Assembly (NCBI GenBank): GCA_035621235.1
Contig: CP141731.1
Coordinates: 1,178,001 to 1,242,000, forward strand
Direction of reading: 5' to 3'
DNA: 64,000 bases
Source of the DNA: Actinomycetaceae bacterium MB13-C1-2
GTDB taxonomy: Bacteria; Actinomycetota; Actinomycetes; Actinomycetales; Actinomycetaceae
Both the position numbers and the translations under genes were made by a program. The notes under the pieces were generated by a model. That model saw only the letters and a list, made by a program, of their open reading frames with translations. It was not told the DNA's origin and did not search any database. Below, in pieces: positions 18,837 to 28,038 of this stretch. The stretch's first letter is position 1. Each line of letters begins with the position of its first letter.

Positions 18837-18878
18837 ATCCGGGGTCTCGACGCCCAAACCGTCGTTGAGACCCCGGAT
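18837..18878. terminator. 12-bp perfect hairpin after tandem repeats
   Basis: ATCCGGGGTCTC / GAGACCCCGGAT with an 18-nt loop whose ends GACG/CGTC extend the pairing. No T-tract, so it is either a factor-dependent terminator or a structural part of the repeat element. Confidence 0.6.
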
Positions 18879-19056
18879 TCTGGCCGCCCGTCCGACGCCA
18901 CTCAAGAAATTTGGGTCTGATAAACAGTTTTCGGCTGGATTCTCCGTCGGGCAGATTCTTGTCTGGCTACAAACCGTATGAGGAGGGGTCCGGTGGGCTA
19001 TTCCGTGAGTATTGATTCGCTCTGCATTCCGAGGGTCGTTGTCACGTTCCGGGCGA

Positions 19057-19347
19057 CTATCCCGTGAACATTGCCGTATTTGCTCCCTCGGCCTCCGCGT
19101 ACGAGGAGGACGCCTGCGTTAGTGCGCTCGATATCGCGGTAAGGGAGTCCTCCACCTGTAGCTGCGTTGTGTGCCACCTGGAGATTAGCTCCTGAAAGGA
19201 GTTTGAAGCCGTCCCAACCCAGCTTCCTTCGAGAGCTTGAAGCTGTGTCATCATCCCCGCCACTGATCCTCGAATAGCCTCCGCGCTCTGCACTACGTTC
19301 CCTGAAGCTATGGCCAGTTGTTCCGAATCCACCTGGTATACGGTCAT
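19057..19347 (-). CDS. WXG100-family protein (type VII secretion substrate type)
   Basis: 96 residues, the standard size. Two helices are separated by the W-x-G turn (GSWVGTAS, ~residue 42-49), with typical flanks MTQLQALEG and FQELISRWH. Such proteins form helical-hairpin dimers exported by type VII secretion. A strong GGAGGA ribosome binding site precedes the ATG. No EccC/EsxA partner or secretion machinery genes are in the window, so it is an orphan member; the degenerate HD-like gene lies upstream on the same strand, 330 bp away. Confidence 0.9.
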   Translation of the reverse strand: MTVYQVDSEQLAIASGNVVQSAEAIRGSVAGMMTQLQALEGSWVGTASNSFQELISRWHTTQLQVEDSLTAISSALTQASSSYAEAEGANTAMFTG

Positions 19348-19676
19348 TGTCTTTCCTCCAATTTGGTTCTGTTCCGGCGTTTACGTATTGCAACTATGAA
19401 GCTTTTCCAGAGGGGAACGGTGCCTGTGGGACACCGTCTGTGGATCGAATCCAACGCGAGATAGTGTCAGCTTTTGACTGTCGGGATCGGGAGTCAGACG
19501 TGCTCTGGCGGATCAACGTTGTCCTTCCGTGTCGAACGACGGACTAAGTAGCTCCGTTAATGTGGCCGCGCCAACGCGGCGCTCAACGCTGGTGGTCGTG
19601 GATCGAAGAGTGGTCTGGTTCCGATGGGTGGTAGATCGAGCGGAGGGTGTCGGGTAAGCGGTAGTTACTGCGGCGC
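19348..19676. other. Intergenic region with decayed copies of the upstream gene's 3' end
   Basis: 330 bp without a supported gene. Its right part (about 19613-19664) is an echo of the 3' end of the HD-like gene; the left part holds the WXG100 promoter. Confidence 0.6.
19613..19664 (-). repeat. Echo of the HD-like gene 3' end
   Basis: On the minus strand this stretch would read LPDTLRSIYH, matching LPDIFDSIRHH at the end of the neighbouring protein; at DNA level about 36 of 50 positions match 19677-19729. A possible third, poorer copy lies at 19589-19615. It looks like a decayed tandem duplication beyond the stop codon. Confidence 0.6.
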
Positions 19677-20702
19677 CTAGTCCTTGTGGTGGCGGATCGA
19701 GTCGAAGATGTCGGGGAGAAGCTCCAGCGTCGAGGTGCTCGCCAGATCGTCTTCGCGATCTGGCTGGTTCTGCTGGTCATCCTCTTCCTCGTAGTTCACC
19801 GCGTCTTGGCGACCTGGCCTGTCCGGTCGGTCGCCCTCCTCCTCGCGGTCCACTCCGTCTTTTCCCGGGTCTGCGGATTCCAGACTGCTCTCGCTTGCGC
19901 CCGCTAGCTCTTCTTCTGTCGGCACGACCCTGGCCGGTGACCGAAGGGAATGGCGGATTACGACGGTGTCCGACTGTTCCTCGTCCGCGGGTAGCGGTTC
20001 GCTGTCGTCATCGTCGCTGGAAAGTCGCGCCTCGATTGAGTTGAGCTCCGCCTCAAGGTTCTCCCTGGCGACTGTGTCCCACCGTCTTCCGACCGGAGAG
20101 AAGAACACATGCTGACGTGCGAGAAGGCGCTTTATAGCGCGGCGACGTCGCCGAAGGAAGTCCTCTGAGTCCATAAACGGCACCTCGCCGCGCAGACCCT
20201 CCAGAAGCTTGCGGTACAGCTGCGGCGGTGAGGCCAAAATCGCCAAGTCCGCATCAATGATGATCTTTGCATCTAGGTCGTCCGGCTTTGGCGAGTGACG
20301 ACCGAGCTGTTTCGCTAGGTCCTTGACCCGCTCAACGGTTTGTCGTGGTACGCCCAGTCCTAGTAGGTCGTCGGCTTTACATATCTGAGGAATCGAACTA
20401 GGTGAGTCATCCATGCCGGCATCTTCCCAGCCGACCTCATGCTCCGCTCCGCGATATGCGAACGCAACTCGCAGAATCTCAGGATCGGTTGCGGCAGCAT
20501 CAAGGCTATCCAACTGCTCTAGTACAGAGCTTAGGTATCGAGCGTTATGGAAAGAGCGGCCGGACATGTTCCACGCGCTTATGAGGCGGTCAATCGCCGC
20601 CCGACGTGACTTGACATCGGCGGTCGCTCCGATCGCCACCAACGCCGAGTCGAGTGCGCTATAGATCCACTCTGGGACCACCGCCACGCCTGACATATTC
20701 AT
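19677..20702 (-). CDS. Degenerate HD-superfamily-like protein with acidic tail
   Basis: 341 residues from ATG 20702 (AAGGCGAT upstream; TTG 20708 and ATG 20696 are alternatives). Residues ~10-215 align by eye with the predicted HD-superfamily hydrolases of COG4339: WNMSGRSFHNARYLSSVLEQL near the start, IIIDADLAILASPPQLYRKLLEGLRGE, and a C-terminal FFSP...ARENLEAELNS helix. The metal-binding HD residues are not evident (AFAYRGAEHEVG where family members show H-D), so catalysis is doubtful. Residues ~225-341 are acidic and low complexity (many D/E/S/R/Q), probably disordered. It precedes the orphan WXG100 gene. Its 3' end is echoed downstream. Confidence 0.5.
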   Translation of the reverse strand: MNMSGVAVVPEWIYSALDSALVAIGATADVKSRRAAIDRLISAWNMSGRSFHNARYLSSVLEQLDSLDAAATDPEILRVAFAYRGAEHEVGWEDAGMDDSPSSIPQICKADDLLGLGVPRQTVERVKDLAKQLGRHSPKPDDLDAKIIIDADLAILASPPQLYRKLLEGLRGEVPFMDSEDFLRRRRRAIKRLLARQHVFFSPVGRRWDTVARENLEAELNSIEARLSSDDDDSEPLPADEEQSDTVVIRHSLRSPARVVPTEEELAGASESSLESADPGKDGVDREEEGDRPDRPGRQDAVNYEEEDDQQNQPDREDDLASTSTLELLPDIFDSIRHHKD

Positions 20703-20816
20703 GATCAATCATCGCCTTTTTAGCCCGCACGATGGGAAGCGCAGGCCGCAACGCTCTATCGTATTCTGGTTCGTCTCATTGGTCATCCCTGGATGGTTGG
20801 TATCCGGGTGATTTCT

Positions 20817-20901
20817 TACGCTAAATCTCGGGTTTCGTCTGTTCGGGACTAAAATCGGTTGGCGCGCCCCGGCGATTGGGGTCAGGCCGTATGGGTCAGT
20901 A
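20817..20901 (-). repeat. Echo of the sensor kinase gene 3' end
   Basis: This ~85-bp stretch repeats, with many changes, 20916-20996, the last ~75 bp of the histidine kinase gene; shared blocks are TACGCTAAATC, CTGTTCGGG, TCAGGCCGT and TGGGTCAGT. It lies directly after the kinase stop in the kinase's direction and is no longer an open frame. Confidence 0.75.
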
Positions 20902-20919
20902 TTCAGCTGAGCGCCTACG

Positions 20920-22407
20920 CTAAATCCCAGGTTCTGCCTGTTCGGGGCCGGAAATTGGTAGCACCACCCGGACTGTCAGGCCGTGTGGGTCAGTTTCCCA
21001 CAGCGACACTTCACCCCCGTGCGCCTCAACGATCGAGTCCACGATAGATAGGCCAAGGCCGGAACCACCGAGCTCTCTTGATCGTGATTTACCCGTGCGA
21101 TAGAAGCGCTCGAAGACTCTGCCTCTGTCCTCTTGCGGGATTCCGGGCCCGTGGTCGCGGAACTCGACCAGTGCGCGACCTGGGGTAGTTCCAAGTGCGA
21201 TTTCGACGGGTGAACCGGGGGGAGTATAACGATTGATGTTCCCTGCGAGATTTAGGAATACCTGGGTTATCTGACCCGAATCGGCTTGAACAACCAGGGA
21301 AGAGGGGATGCGTTGTCCGTGCGATGCCACCAGGCGGATAGTGCGTTTTGGGTCCATGGCGTGAAGGTCTGACTTGACCTGCTTCGTCATCTCAACCAGA
21401 TCGAGGGCTTCTAGCCGTAGCGCAGGCTTCTCATCCAGTCGCGCCAGTGTCAACAGGTCCTCGACCAGGGTTCCCATTCGGGTGCTCTCGGCTTGGATTC
21501 GTGTCATGACGTCGGCAATCTCGTCGTCACTAACCCCGCCCATTTGGTAGAGCTCTGCGTATCCGCGAATCGCAGCGAGTGGGGTACGAAGTTCGTGGGA
21601 GGCGTCCGAAACGAATCGCCGAGTCTTTTGTTCCGAGACCTCACTTGCAGCGAATGAACGTTCGATCTGCACCAGCATCGAGTTGAGGGAAGCGGAGAGT
21701 GATCCGACCTCCGTTGAAAGCGGTGCGTTTGGTATACGTTTCGAGAGATCACCGGCAGCAATGGCCCCGGCCACGGTCTCGATATCGCTTAGTGGTTGTA
21801 GCGATCTGCGGACCAGATAGTGCCCGACTATCCAGGCCGTTCCGACCAGCACGGCGCTGGCAAGTAAGAACGAAAACGCTGTCGTCGCCAGAGTCTCGGT
21901 TACACCGACCAGGGGAAGGGCGAGGGTAATCACTCCCGCGATGTTTCCACTCATATCGAAGGGGATACTGATCGCACGCCAGGTCGCTCCTGGAACCGAC
22001 GAACTCACGGTTACCGGATGTGTCGCCGCTCCCAGCAGATGAACCTGCTCCAGGTATTCCGTTGACACGTCTATGGTGGGTCGGCCGGCTCTCGCCTCGG
22101 TGATCTGGCTCAGAACCTCCCCTCCGCCGCCAAGATACCCAATCGAGTCGATCCGAATGTAGTAGTCGGTTGGGAAAACACTCTGTCCGGAAGGGCGTTC
22201 ATAGTCGCTCAACTGATTTGCTAGCTGCTCGGCGCTGCTCTCCAACTGCCGATCAATCTGGTCAACTAGGTGTCGTTGCAGAATCCCAATCATTAGGGTT
22301 CCAGCGATTAGCAGCGCCGCGGACAGGATTATGACCAGAATCAGGACCATCCGCTTTGAAAGCGGTAATCGACCAAACTGTTCCCGAAGGCTGCTAAGGA
22401 TGTGCAT
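20920..22407 (-). CDS. Sensor histidine kinase (two-component system)
   Basis: 495 residues. First membrane helix ~19-41, an external sensing loop ~42-170, second helix ~175-197, HAMP ~198-250, HisKA with the phosphorylated His in DASHELRTPLAAIRGYAEL (~268), and HATPase with N box NLAGNINRYTPPG, G1 DHGPGIPQED and G2 GGSGLGLSIV. It resembles TcrY/MprB-type actinobacterial kinases. The loop has no cysteine or metal motif that would name the signal. Its start lies 4 bp after the response regulator stop, so the pair is one operon. The 3' end is duplicated in decayed form just downstream. Confidence 0.94.
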   Translation of the reverse strand: MHILSSLREQFGRLPLSKRMVLILVIILSAALLIAGTLMIGILQRHLVDQIDRQLESSAEQLANQLSDYERPSGQSVFPTDYYIRIDSIGYLGGGGEVLSQITEARAGRPTIDVSTEYLEQVHLLGAATHPVTVSSSVPGATWRAISIPFDMSGNIAGVITLALPLVGVTETLATTAFSFLLASAVLVGTAWIVGHYLVRRSLQPLSDIETVAGAIAAGDLSKRIPNAPLSTEVGSLSASLNSMLVQIERSFAASEVSEQKTRRFVSDASHELRTPLAAIRGYAELYQMGGVSDDEIADVMTRIQAESTRMGTLVEDLLTLARLDEKPALRLEALDLVEMTKQVKSDLHAMDPKRTIRLVASHGQRIPSSLVVQADSGQITQVFLNLAGNINRYTPPGSPVEIALGTTPGRALVEFRDHGPGIPQEDRGRVFERFYRTGKSRSRELGGSGLGLSIVDSIVEAHGGEVSLWETDPHGLTVRVVLPISGPEQAEPGI

Positions 22408-22411
22408 ACCA

Positions 22412-23119
22412 CTACGAGTTCTCGCGCATGATGTATCCGACGCCCCTGCGGGTGTGGATCAACTCTGGAAGGTCCGGTTTCACGGCGAGCTTCTTGCGAA
22501 CGTAAGAGATGTATGACTCGACAATGGCAGCGTCCCCGCCCCAGTCGTATTGCCAGACGTAGTCAAGAATCTGCATCTTTGAGACAACGCGACCGTAGTT
22601 GATTGCCAGGTACCGAAGCAGGCGGAACTCTGTGGGTGATAGATCGACCGGAATGCCGGCGCGGTGAACCTCGTGCGCATTCTCATCGATCTCCACGTCG
22701 GCCACACGAAGAATTCCCGCCTCTTCGGGTTCGCCAATGGTCCGTCGAAGAATCGCGTGAATACGGGCCACGACCTCTTCCAGACCGAACGGCTTTGTCA
22801 CGTAGTCGTCCCCGCCGGCATTTAGTCCCTCGACCTTGTCGCGTGTGTCATCGCGCGCGGTGAGGAACAGTACGGGGGTCTGGACCCCTGAGGCGCGTAG
22901 CTTTTCGGTGATCTCAAAACCCGAGATGTCCGGGAGCATCACATCGAGCACAATGAGGTCTGGGGCGTCCCGTTGAACCAAATCCAAAGCTGTTGCTCCG
23001 TCTCCAGCGGTGGTTACGGAGAATCCGGCAAACCGGAGTGAGGACGCCAGGAGATCGCGGATGTTTGGTTCGTCGTCCACCACAAGCAGCTTCCAGGGAA
23101 GCTCATGATCGTTCTTCAT
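22412..23119 (-). CDS. OmpR-family response regulator
   Basis: 235 residues from ATG 23119 (TTG 23137 would add six). Receiver domain ~10-125: acidic pair DDE (15-17), phosphoacceptor D59 in LIVLDVMLPD, Thr in LFLTARD and Lys in YVTKPF. The C-terminal winged helix ~145-235 contains LSPTEFRLLRYLAINYGRVV, SYISYVRKKL and HTRRGVGYIM, typical of the OmpR/PhoB group (TcrX-like). It is first in a two-gene operon with the kinase. Confidence 0.95.
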   Translation of the reverse strand: MKNDHELPWKLLVVDDEPNIRDLLASSLRFAGFSVTTAGDGATALDLVQRDAPDLIVLDVMLPDISGFEITEKLRASGVQTPVLFLTARDDTRDKVEGLNAGGDDYVTKPFGLEEVVARIHAILRRTIGEPEEAGILRVADVEIDENAHEVHRAGIPVDLSPTEFRLLRYLAINYGRVVSKMQILDYVWQYDWGGDAAIVESYISYVRKKLAVKPDLPELIHTRRGVGYIMRENS

Positions 23120-23247
23120 AGATTGATTATCCGCCAATTTCCTATGAGCGACCTAGGAGGCGCCGTCCACCAAGAAGTTCTGGCGCCGTGTTTGTGCGAC
23201 GATTGCATGGTGCGGTTCACGTCATGAACCAACTAACGGAGGGTATT

Positions 23248-23760
23248 GTGACCGATTCGATGTCAGCGGCAGGTACTGCGATTGATCCTCTGGCGCCCGA
23301 GGGCGTGCAGTTCAAACCAGTCTCACCAAATCTGGCAAAAGTCCGGCTTGTTGGTGCCGCGATATCGCTGCTGGTTCCAGCGGTGGTCGTCGCGGTTCTG
23401 GCAATCATCCTCACGGCCTATCTTTGGATCGCAGTCGCCCTACTTCTTGGCGTTTTTCTTTGGCTTCTTTGGCTTATTCCGCGGCAGGTGCGGGCAATAG
23501 GATATGCGACGACCCAATCTGACCTGCTAGTTCGTCGCGGCATAATGTTCCGGCGTCTAGACGTCGTTCCCTTCGGCCGGATTCAGTTCGTTGATGTGCA
23601 CGAGGGGCCGGTAGCGCGGGCTCTTGGTATCGCCTCCTGTACGCTTCACACGGCCTCCGCTTCGACAGACGCCTCAATCGACGGTCTTCCTGCCGCCGAA
23701 GCCAATCGACTTCGCGAGCAACTTGTCACCGCCGGCACCGCCAGTCTTTCAGGTCTCTAG
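23248..23760 (+). CDS. PH-domain membrane protein (YdbS-like, bPH2)
   Basis: 170 residues. GTG 23248 is chosen because GGAGGG lies 4 nt upstream; earlier in-frame starts at 23188 and 23224 lack this. Two adjacent membrane helices (~30-75: LVGAAISLLVPAVVVAVLAIIL and WIAVALLLGVFLWLLWLI) are followed by a bacterial PH domain (~85-160: YATTQSDLLVRRGIMFRRLDVVPFGRIQFVDV). Such proteins pair with longer YdbT-type proteins. The YdbT-like gene begins 5 bp after its stop, so the two form an operon and probably a membrane complex. Biochemical role is not known; Bacillus homologues concern envelope-related resistance. Confidence 0.88.
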   Translation: MTDSMSAAGTAIDPLAPEGVQFKPVSPNLAKVRLVGAAISLLVPAVVVAVLAIILTAYLWIAVALLLGVFLWLLWLIPRQVRAIGYATTQSDLLVRRGIMFRRLDVVPFGRIQFVDVHEGPVARALGIASCTLHTASASTDASIDGLPAAEANRLREQLVTAGTASLSGL

Positions 23761-23765
23761 ACATC

Positions 23766-25469
23766 ATGAGTGAGCAGACTGATCCGACGCTGACAGGTGC
23801 GTCGAAGACCGCCAAGGTCCGTGCGGTAGATGAAGGCGTCGACCCATCACAGTGGCGCCGGGTTCACAAGATAACGCCCGTCCTCAATACCTGGCAGGCA
23901 TTCGTTGTCATCCTGGCGATTTTGGTGTTCCAGAACGTCGATCTGTTCCGTGATCTCGCGACGGGCGAGTACGGTTTCTCTGTCAGTCCCGGCATGATCC
24001 TTTTGGCGGTTCTTGGCGGCATCGTGGTTATCCTGCTACTGATCATCGGCTACTCGTTCTTTGCTTGGCGAGCCATGTCGTACGCTGTGACCGATCAGGC
24101 AGTGTGGATGAGGACGGGTATCCTCTTCCGCCAACAAAAGCATGTGCGTCTGGAACGGATCCAGGCGGTTGACCTGGTCTATCCGCTGTTGGGACGCATT
24201 TTCGGCCTCGGGAAACTGACAGTGGAATCCGCTGGCGGCGCCGGGGGCAAGCTTGAGATAGGTTTTCTCGCCACCGCACAGCTTGATGAACTGCGTGCCG
24301 AGATCATGGCTAGAGCCGCCGGTGTCTATACAGACAGTCGGGACCCGGTCATAGAGACCGCGTCGGACGCGCTCGCGGAGGCTCCTTCTCAGGTTCGCCC
24401 GAGCGGACCGGTCGAGGCGCCGGAGTCTCAGCTCTACGCGATTCCCACCGGGCGGCTCTTCGGATCGATTTTGGTATCCGGTGCGTTCGTCACGTCCATC
24501 GTGATCCTAGTTCTGGTCGTCGCCGCGCTCGTGATTGGCGCAATCTTTGGTGGGAGCGCGGCACTTTTTGCTGCGCTACCAACTGTGCTTCCGGTTCTCT
24601 TCATCGCGGTAGCGATTATCTGGGGAAGATTCGCGGGTGAGTTCAATTTCCGTGCCGCTGTTTCCCCAGACGGAATCCGTATCCGCCGAGGGCTATTGGA
24701 AACCCGTTCCGAGACGATACCACCGCGCAGGGTCCACGCTGTGCGGATCTCGCAGCCCTTCCTATGGCGTAAGTTCGGCTGGTATCGCGTCAACATCTCT
24801 CAAGCTTCAAGCCAGACAAGCAATGACGGGACCAACCAGAACGCATCGTCGGTTCTGCTCCCAGTGGGAGATAAGCGGGAGGCGCTGTTGGCTCTCTGGC
24901 TGGTGATTCCAGATTTGGGAGTCGAGGACGCAGAAGCGTTTTTCGACGAGGCAATGCATGCGAATGGTCCTAGCCCACACTTCGTGGGTGTTCCGCGCTC
25001 AGCCAGACTATTTGACCCGCTCACCTACAAACGTAAGGGAGTTGCCCTCACCCCTACGACAATGGTGGTCCGCGGCAGGCGGATTCAGCATGTCGCCTCG
25101 TTCGTCACGTACGAGAGAATCCAGTCCCAGGTCGCATCTCAGGGTCCCTGGGAACGAGCAAGGGGGCTTGCTAACGTGCAGGCTGCCACCGTTCCCGGCG
25201 ACGTTCGCGTATTCATTGACCACTTGGCGAGTCAGGACGCCGCTTCAGTTCGTCAGATAATCACCCAGCGAAGTGAGATCAGTCGTGGGGCAGAGCCACC
25301 GGAACGTTGGTTCTCCCGGGTCTCATCCGTCGATCTATCGGCGGGGGATGCGGGGGATGATCCGCGGCGCGATGGGTCGCAGACGCACTCACAAGCATCG
25401 CCGGAACCGGACGACGAACGGTATAAGCCGGAGCCGCGCAACACTGAATCATCGCCTGGCCAGGCATAG
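23766..25469 (+). CDS. PH-domain membrane protein (YdbT-like, bPH2 repeats)
   Basis: 567 residues. Two membrane helices near residues 45-65 and 75-100 precede a first PH domain (~100-180: YAVTDQAVWMRTGILFRQQKHVRLERIQAVD). A second helix pair (~235-290) precedes a second PH domain (FNFRAAVSPDGIRIRRGLLETRSETIPPRRVHAV). A third PH-like part (~415-490) and a hydrophilic tail (~500-567) follow. This architecture is that of YdbT, partner of YdbS. ATG at 23766, 5 bp after the YdbS-like stop. Confidence 0.9.
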   Translation: MSEQTDPTLTGASKTAKVRAVDEGVDPSQWRRVHKITPVLNTWQAFVVILAILVFQNVDLFRDLATGEYGFSVSPGMILLAVLGGIVVILLLIIGYSFFAWRAMSYAVTDQAVWMRTGILFRQQKHVRLERIQAVDLVYPLLGRIFGLGKLTVESAGGAGGKLEIGFLATAQLDELRAEIMARAAGVYTDSRDPVIETASDALAEAPSQVRPSGPVEAPESQLYAIPTGRLFGSILVSGAFVTSIVILVLVVAALVIGAIFGGSAALFAALPTVLPVLFIAVAIIWGRFAGEFNFRAAVSPDGIRIRRGLLETRSETIPPRRVHAVRISQPFLWRKFGWYRVNISQASSQTSNDGTNQNASSVLLPVGDKREALLALWLVIPDLGVEDAEAFFDEAMHANGPSPHFVGVPRSARLFDPLTYKRKGVALTPTTMVVRGRRIQHVASFVTYERIQSQVASQGPWERARGLANVQAATVPGDVRVFIDHLASQDAASVRQIITQRSEISRGAEPPERWFSRVSSVDLSAGDAGDDPRRDGSQTHSQASPEPDDERYKPEPRNTESSPGQA

Positions 25470-25476
25470 TATCGCG

Positions 25477-25600
25477 CGTCGCAAATTCGTTTCCGAGATC
25501 GTGTGCAAAGTCGGGGCACCGCAACGAAGGCGAGGGAAGGCTTGCCTGGGACAAGTCCAGCGAGTGCGCTGCCGTCAGACGTCGACGCAGTGACCGAGAT
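25477..25600 (+). repeat. Dispersed intergenic repeat, copy A
   Basis: Diverged ~120-bp segment shared with 52594-52714: blocks near TTTCC-AGATCG, GTCGG-GC-CCGC and the exact AGCGAGTGCGC (25559-25569). Both copies lie between the end of one gene and an aminoacyl-tRNA-synthetase- or helicase-linked neighbour, outside coding sequence. Confidence 0.55.
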
Positions 25601-25619
25601 TTTGCAGTGCGACTCTCTG

Positions 25620-25778
25620 GGGTGTGTCTCCTAAATCTCTGCTAGCTGTGGTGACCGGGAAATCCGCGCTTGCTACGTTGTCATCGTCGTTTTTGCCACC
25701 AGTAGAGCCTCCTCTTCCGCCTTGCAACCACGAATTTCCGGGCATCCTCGCCCGAGCACATATTTAGGAGACACACCC
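25620..25778. mobile_element. MITE-like element with 17-bp perfect terminal inverted repeats
   Basis: GGGTGTGTCTCCTAAAT (25620-25636) is repeated exactly inverted at 25762-25778; pairing extends to about 26 bp with four mismatches. The 159-bp element holds no frame. Such ends resemble transposon termini, and the small size suggests a MITE or a deleted insertion sequence. No clear target duplication is seen. The right end is 30 bp from the lysS start codon, so it may supply or disturb its promoter. Confidence 0.7.
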
Positions 25779-25807
25779 TAAATGCGGACTTGGGTAGGAT
25801 TGCCTGC

Positions 25808-27373
25808 GTGAGTAGATCAGAGACAACCCCGTCAGCTACGGAGGCTACCGCTTCCGCCTCGTCCGAACTTCCCGAGCAGGTCCGGGTTCGCAGCGAGAAG
25901 CGCAACCGCCTACTTGAGTCGGGACGGGACCCCTATCCGGCTGAACTTCCCGTAACTAGCACCATCGCTGCTGTCCGTGAGGCGCACGATGGACTGGAGC
26001 CGGGAGAAGAAACCGACGACGTTGTGGGTTTGGTCGGCCGCGTTATGCTTTCGCGCAACACTGGAAAACTCTGCTTTGTCACCCTTCAGGATGGTGAGGG
26101 ACTCACGCTACAGGCAATGCTGTCGGCAGCAGAGGTTGGGGCGGACTCACTTGCCGACTACAAGACAGACGTCGACCTTGGTGACATTCTCTTTGTTCAT
26201 GGACGGGTGATTTCCTCCCGCCGCGGGGAGCTATCGATTATGGCGACACCCGGAGAAGACACACCGTCCTGGGCCATGGCTGCTAAGGCTATCCGCCCTC
26301 TTCCGAAGGTCTTTCAGACGGAGGAGGGCGAGGGGGTCGAGCTGGCGGAGGATACCAGAGTCCGTCGGCGCTACCTGGACCTGATAATCCGTCCTGCCGC
26401 GCGCGACATGGTCCGCAAGCGTGCTGCCGTGGTTCGCTCGATTCGTGAGTACATGTATCAACGGGGCTTTATCGAGATTGAGACTCCGATGTTGCAGACC
26501 ATTGCGGGCGGTGCCGCAGCGCGCCCCTTCAGGACTCATATGAACGCATTCGACACTGACCTCTTCCTACGGATCGCGCCCGAGCTCTACCTAAAACGTG
26601 CACTGGTTGGTGGCGTCGAAAAGGTCTTTGAGCTCAACCGCAACTTCCGAAATGAAGGGTCAGACTCCTCGCATAACCCCGAGTTCACGATGCTTGAGGC
26701 GTACGAGGCGATGGGCACGTATGACACCATGGCTGTCCTCACCAGAGAACTGGTCCAGGGCGCTGCCCGTAGCGCCTTTGGCAGTGAGATAGTGACACTG
26801 GCCGACGGGAGCGAATATGACTTCTCAGGGGAATGGGACCAGATCCAGTTGTACCCCGCCGCGTCGGAGGCGATCGGTCGGACCATAAGCCCGGAGACAT
26901 CACGTGAGGATCTGGTCCGAATCGCCGAGGAAATGGGTGAAGATATTCCGGATCACTACGGCAAAGGAAAAATCGCCGAGGTCATCTTTGAGGAGGCGGT
27001 TGGTCAGCACCTTTACCGGCCGACGTTTGTGCGTGATTTTCCGCAGGATTCGTCACCGCTGACCAGGTCGCACCGGACCGAACCGGGACTCGTCGAGAAA
27101 TGGGATCTGTATGTTAGGGGCTTTGAGCTCGCGACGGCGTACTCGGAATTGACTGACCCGGTGGTCCAGCGTCAACGCTTCGAAGAGCAGGCGTTGGCTG
27201 CGGCAAAGGGTGACCCTGAAGCGATGACACTCGACGAGGATTTCCTAGAAGCGATGGACTATGGGATGCCTCCTGCCGGAGGAATGGGCATGGGGGTCGA
27301 TCGCCTGCTAATGGCGCTCACGGGTGAGGGGATCAGAGAGACGGTTTTGTTCCCGCTGGTGAAGCGCCTTTAG
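25808..27373 (+). CDS. lysS: Lysyl-tRNA synthetase (class II)
   Basis: 521 residues from GTG 25808 (TTG 25790 would add six). N-terminal OB-fold anticodon domain ~65-170; class II catalytic core with motif 1 around [15 protein letters not shown], motif 2 [22 protein letters not shown] and motif 3 [13 protein letters not shown]. Charges tRNA-Lys. A transposon-like element ends 29 bp before the start. Its stop overlaps the stop of the convergent kinase-like gene by 4 bp. Confidence 0.97.
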   Translation: MSRSETTPSATEATASASSELPEQVRVRSEKRNRLLESGRDPYPAELPVTSTIAAVREAHDGLEPGEETDDVVGLVGRVMLSRNTGKLCFVTLQDGEGLTLQAMLSAAEVGADSLADYKTDVDLGDILFVHGRVISSRRGELSIMATPGEDTPSWAMAAKAIRPLPKVFQTEEGEGVELAEDTRVRRRYLDLIIRPAARDMVRKRAAVVRSIREYMYQRGFIEIETPMLQTIAGGAAARPFRTHMNAFDTDLFLRIAPELYLKRALVGGVEKVFELNRNFRNEGSDSSHNPEFTMLEAYEAMGTYDTMAVLTRELVQGAARSAFGSEIVTLADGSEYDFSGEWDQIQLYPAASEAIGRTISPETSREDLVRIAEEMGEDIPDHYGKGKIAEVIFEEAVGQHLYRPTFVRDFPQDSSPLTRSHRTEPGLVEKWDLYVRGFELATAYSELTDPVVQRQRFEEQALAAAKGDPEAMTLDEDFLEAMDYGMPPAGGMGMGVDRLLMALTGEGIRETVLFPLVKRL

Positions 27374-28038
27374 GAGTCCGAGCGGCCGACAAGACGCAGA
27401 CGGTGACGCAAGAGGTTGATGCTGTCTTCCGCGTCATCGAGGGAACTCACGGGACGACAGCCCTTAGTTTTCCATTCGAGGATCTTCTTCGGCTCATTCC
27501 TGGCAAGCAGTGCCCCACGATATAGCAGAACCGGTACGGGTTTTCGCGCTTCGGCAAGATCACGGAGCAGACGATACCAGGCGTTCTTATACGGGGACCG
27601 AGCGATACACAGGGCATCTGCTAACAGACCCTCTTCGAGCAGCGGAGCAACTAGCTCCGACGCGAAAATGCCCTCCGCAATAAAGAGTTGACTCGCGCCA
27701 AGGGATACGGCTCGGGTGCCAGTTCGGCGGTTCGTGGGGATGTCGTAGATGGGGATATCCGCCTGTCCCGCGGTGCATAGCTGGTACATGGCTGCCATCG
27801 CTTCGTTTGCGTTCCACGATCTGGGGTCGTCCCAATCAATCACCCCCTGCCTGAGCATGGGCATATCCGGGTCGTCCTCGTCCCGATAGAAGTGATCGAG
27901 GGAGATCGATAGCAATCCGACGCGTGAGGCAAGAGACGTTTTGCCGGAACCAGAGGGACCCGTAAGGATAATGACCTGTGCCATCGGTTTGCGTAGACCC
28001 TCGGGAAGGTTGAAGAGGCCGGGCTGAGTCTCACTCAC
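27370..28038 (-). CDS. Uridine-kinase-like P-loop NTPase
   Basis: 222 residues from GTG 28038, with GGAGGAAC about 10 nt upstream. Walker [14 protein letters not shown] (~residue 27), [15 protein letters not shown] with the Asp that contacts the nucleoside, and [10 protein letters not shown] resemble uridine/phosphoribulokinase family proteins; [12 protein letters not shown] is the usual family strand. The lid region is shorter than in bona fide Udk, so the substrate may differ. Tail-to-tail overlap of 4 bp with lysS. Confidence 0.8.
   Translation of the reverse strand: MSETQPGLFNLPEGLRKPMAQVIILTGPSGSGKTSLASRVGLLSISLDHFYRDEDDPDMPMLRQGVIDWDDPRSWNANEAMAAMYQLCTAGQADIPIYDIPTNRRTGTRAVSLGASQLFIAEGIFASELVAPLLEEGLLADALCIARSPYKNAWYRLLRDLAEARKPVPVLLYRGALLARNEPKKILEWKTKGCRPVSSLDDAEDSINLLRHRLRLVGRSDS

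Noticed and set aside
25790-25807. TTG start six codons upstream for lysS
   Set aside because: GTG 25808 is closer to the usual N-terminus and the TTG has no ribosome binding site and is only 11 bp from the MITE-like end.
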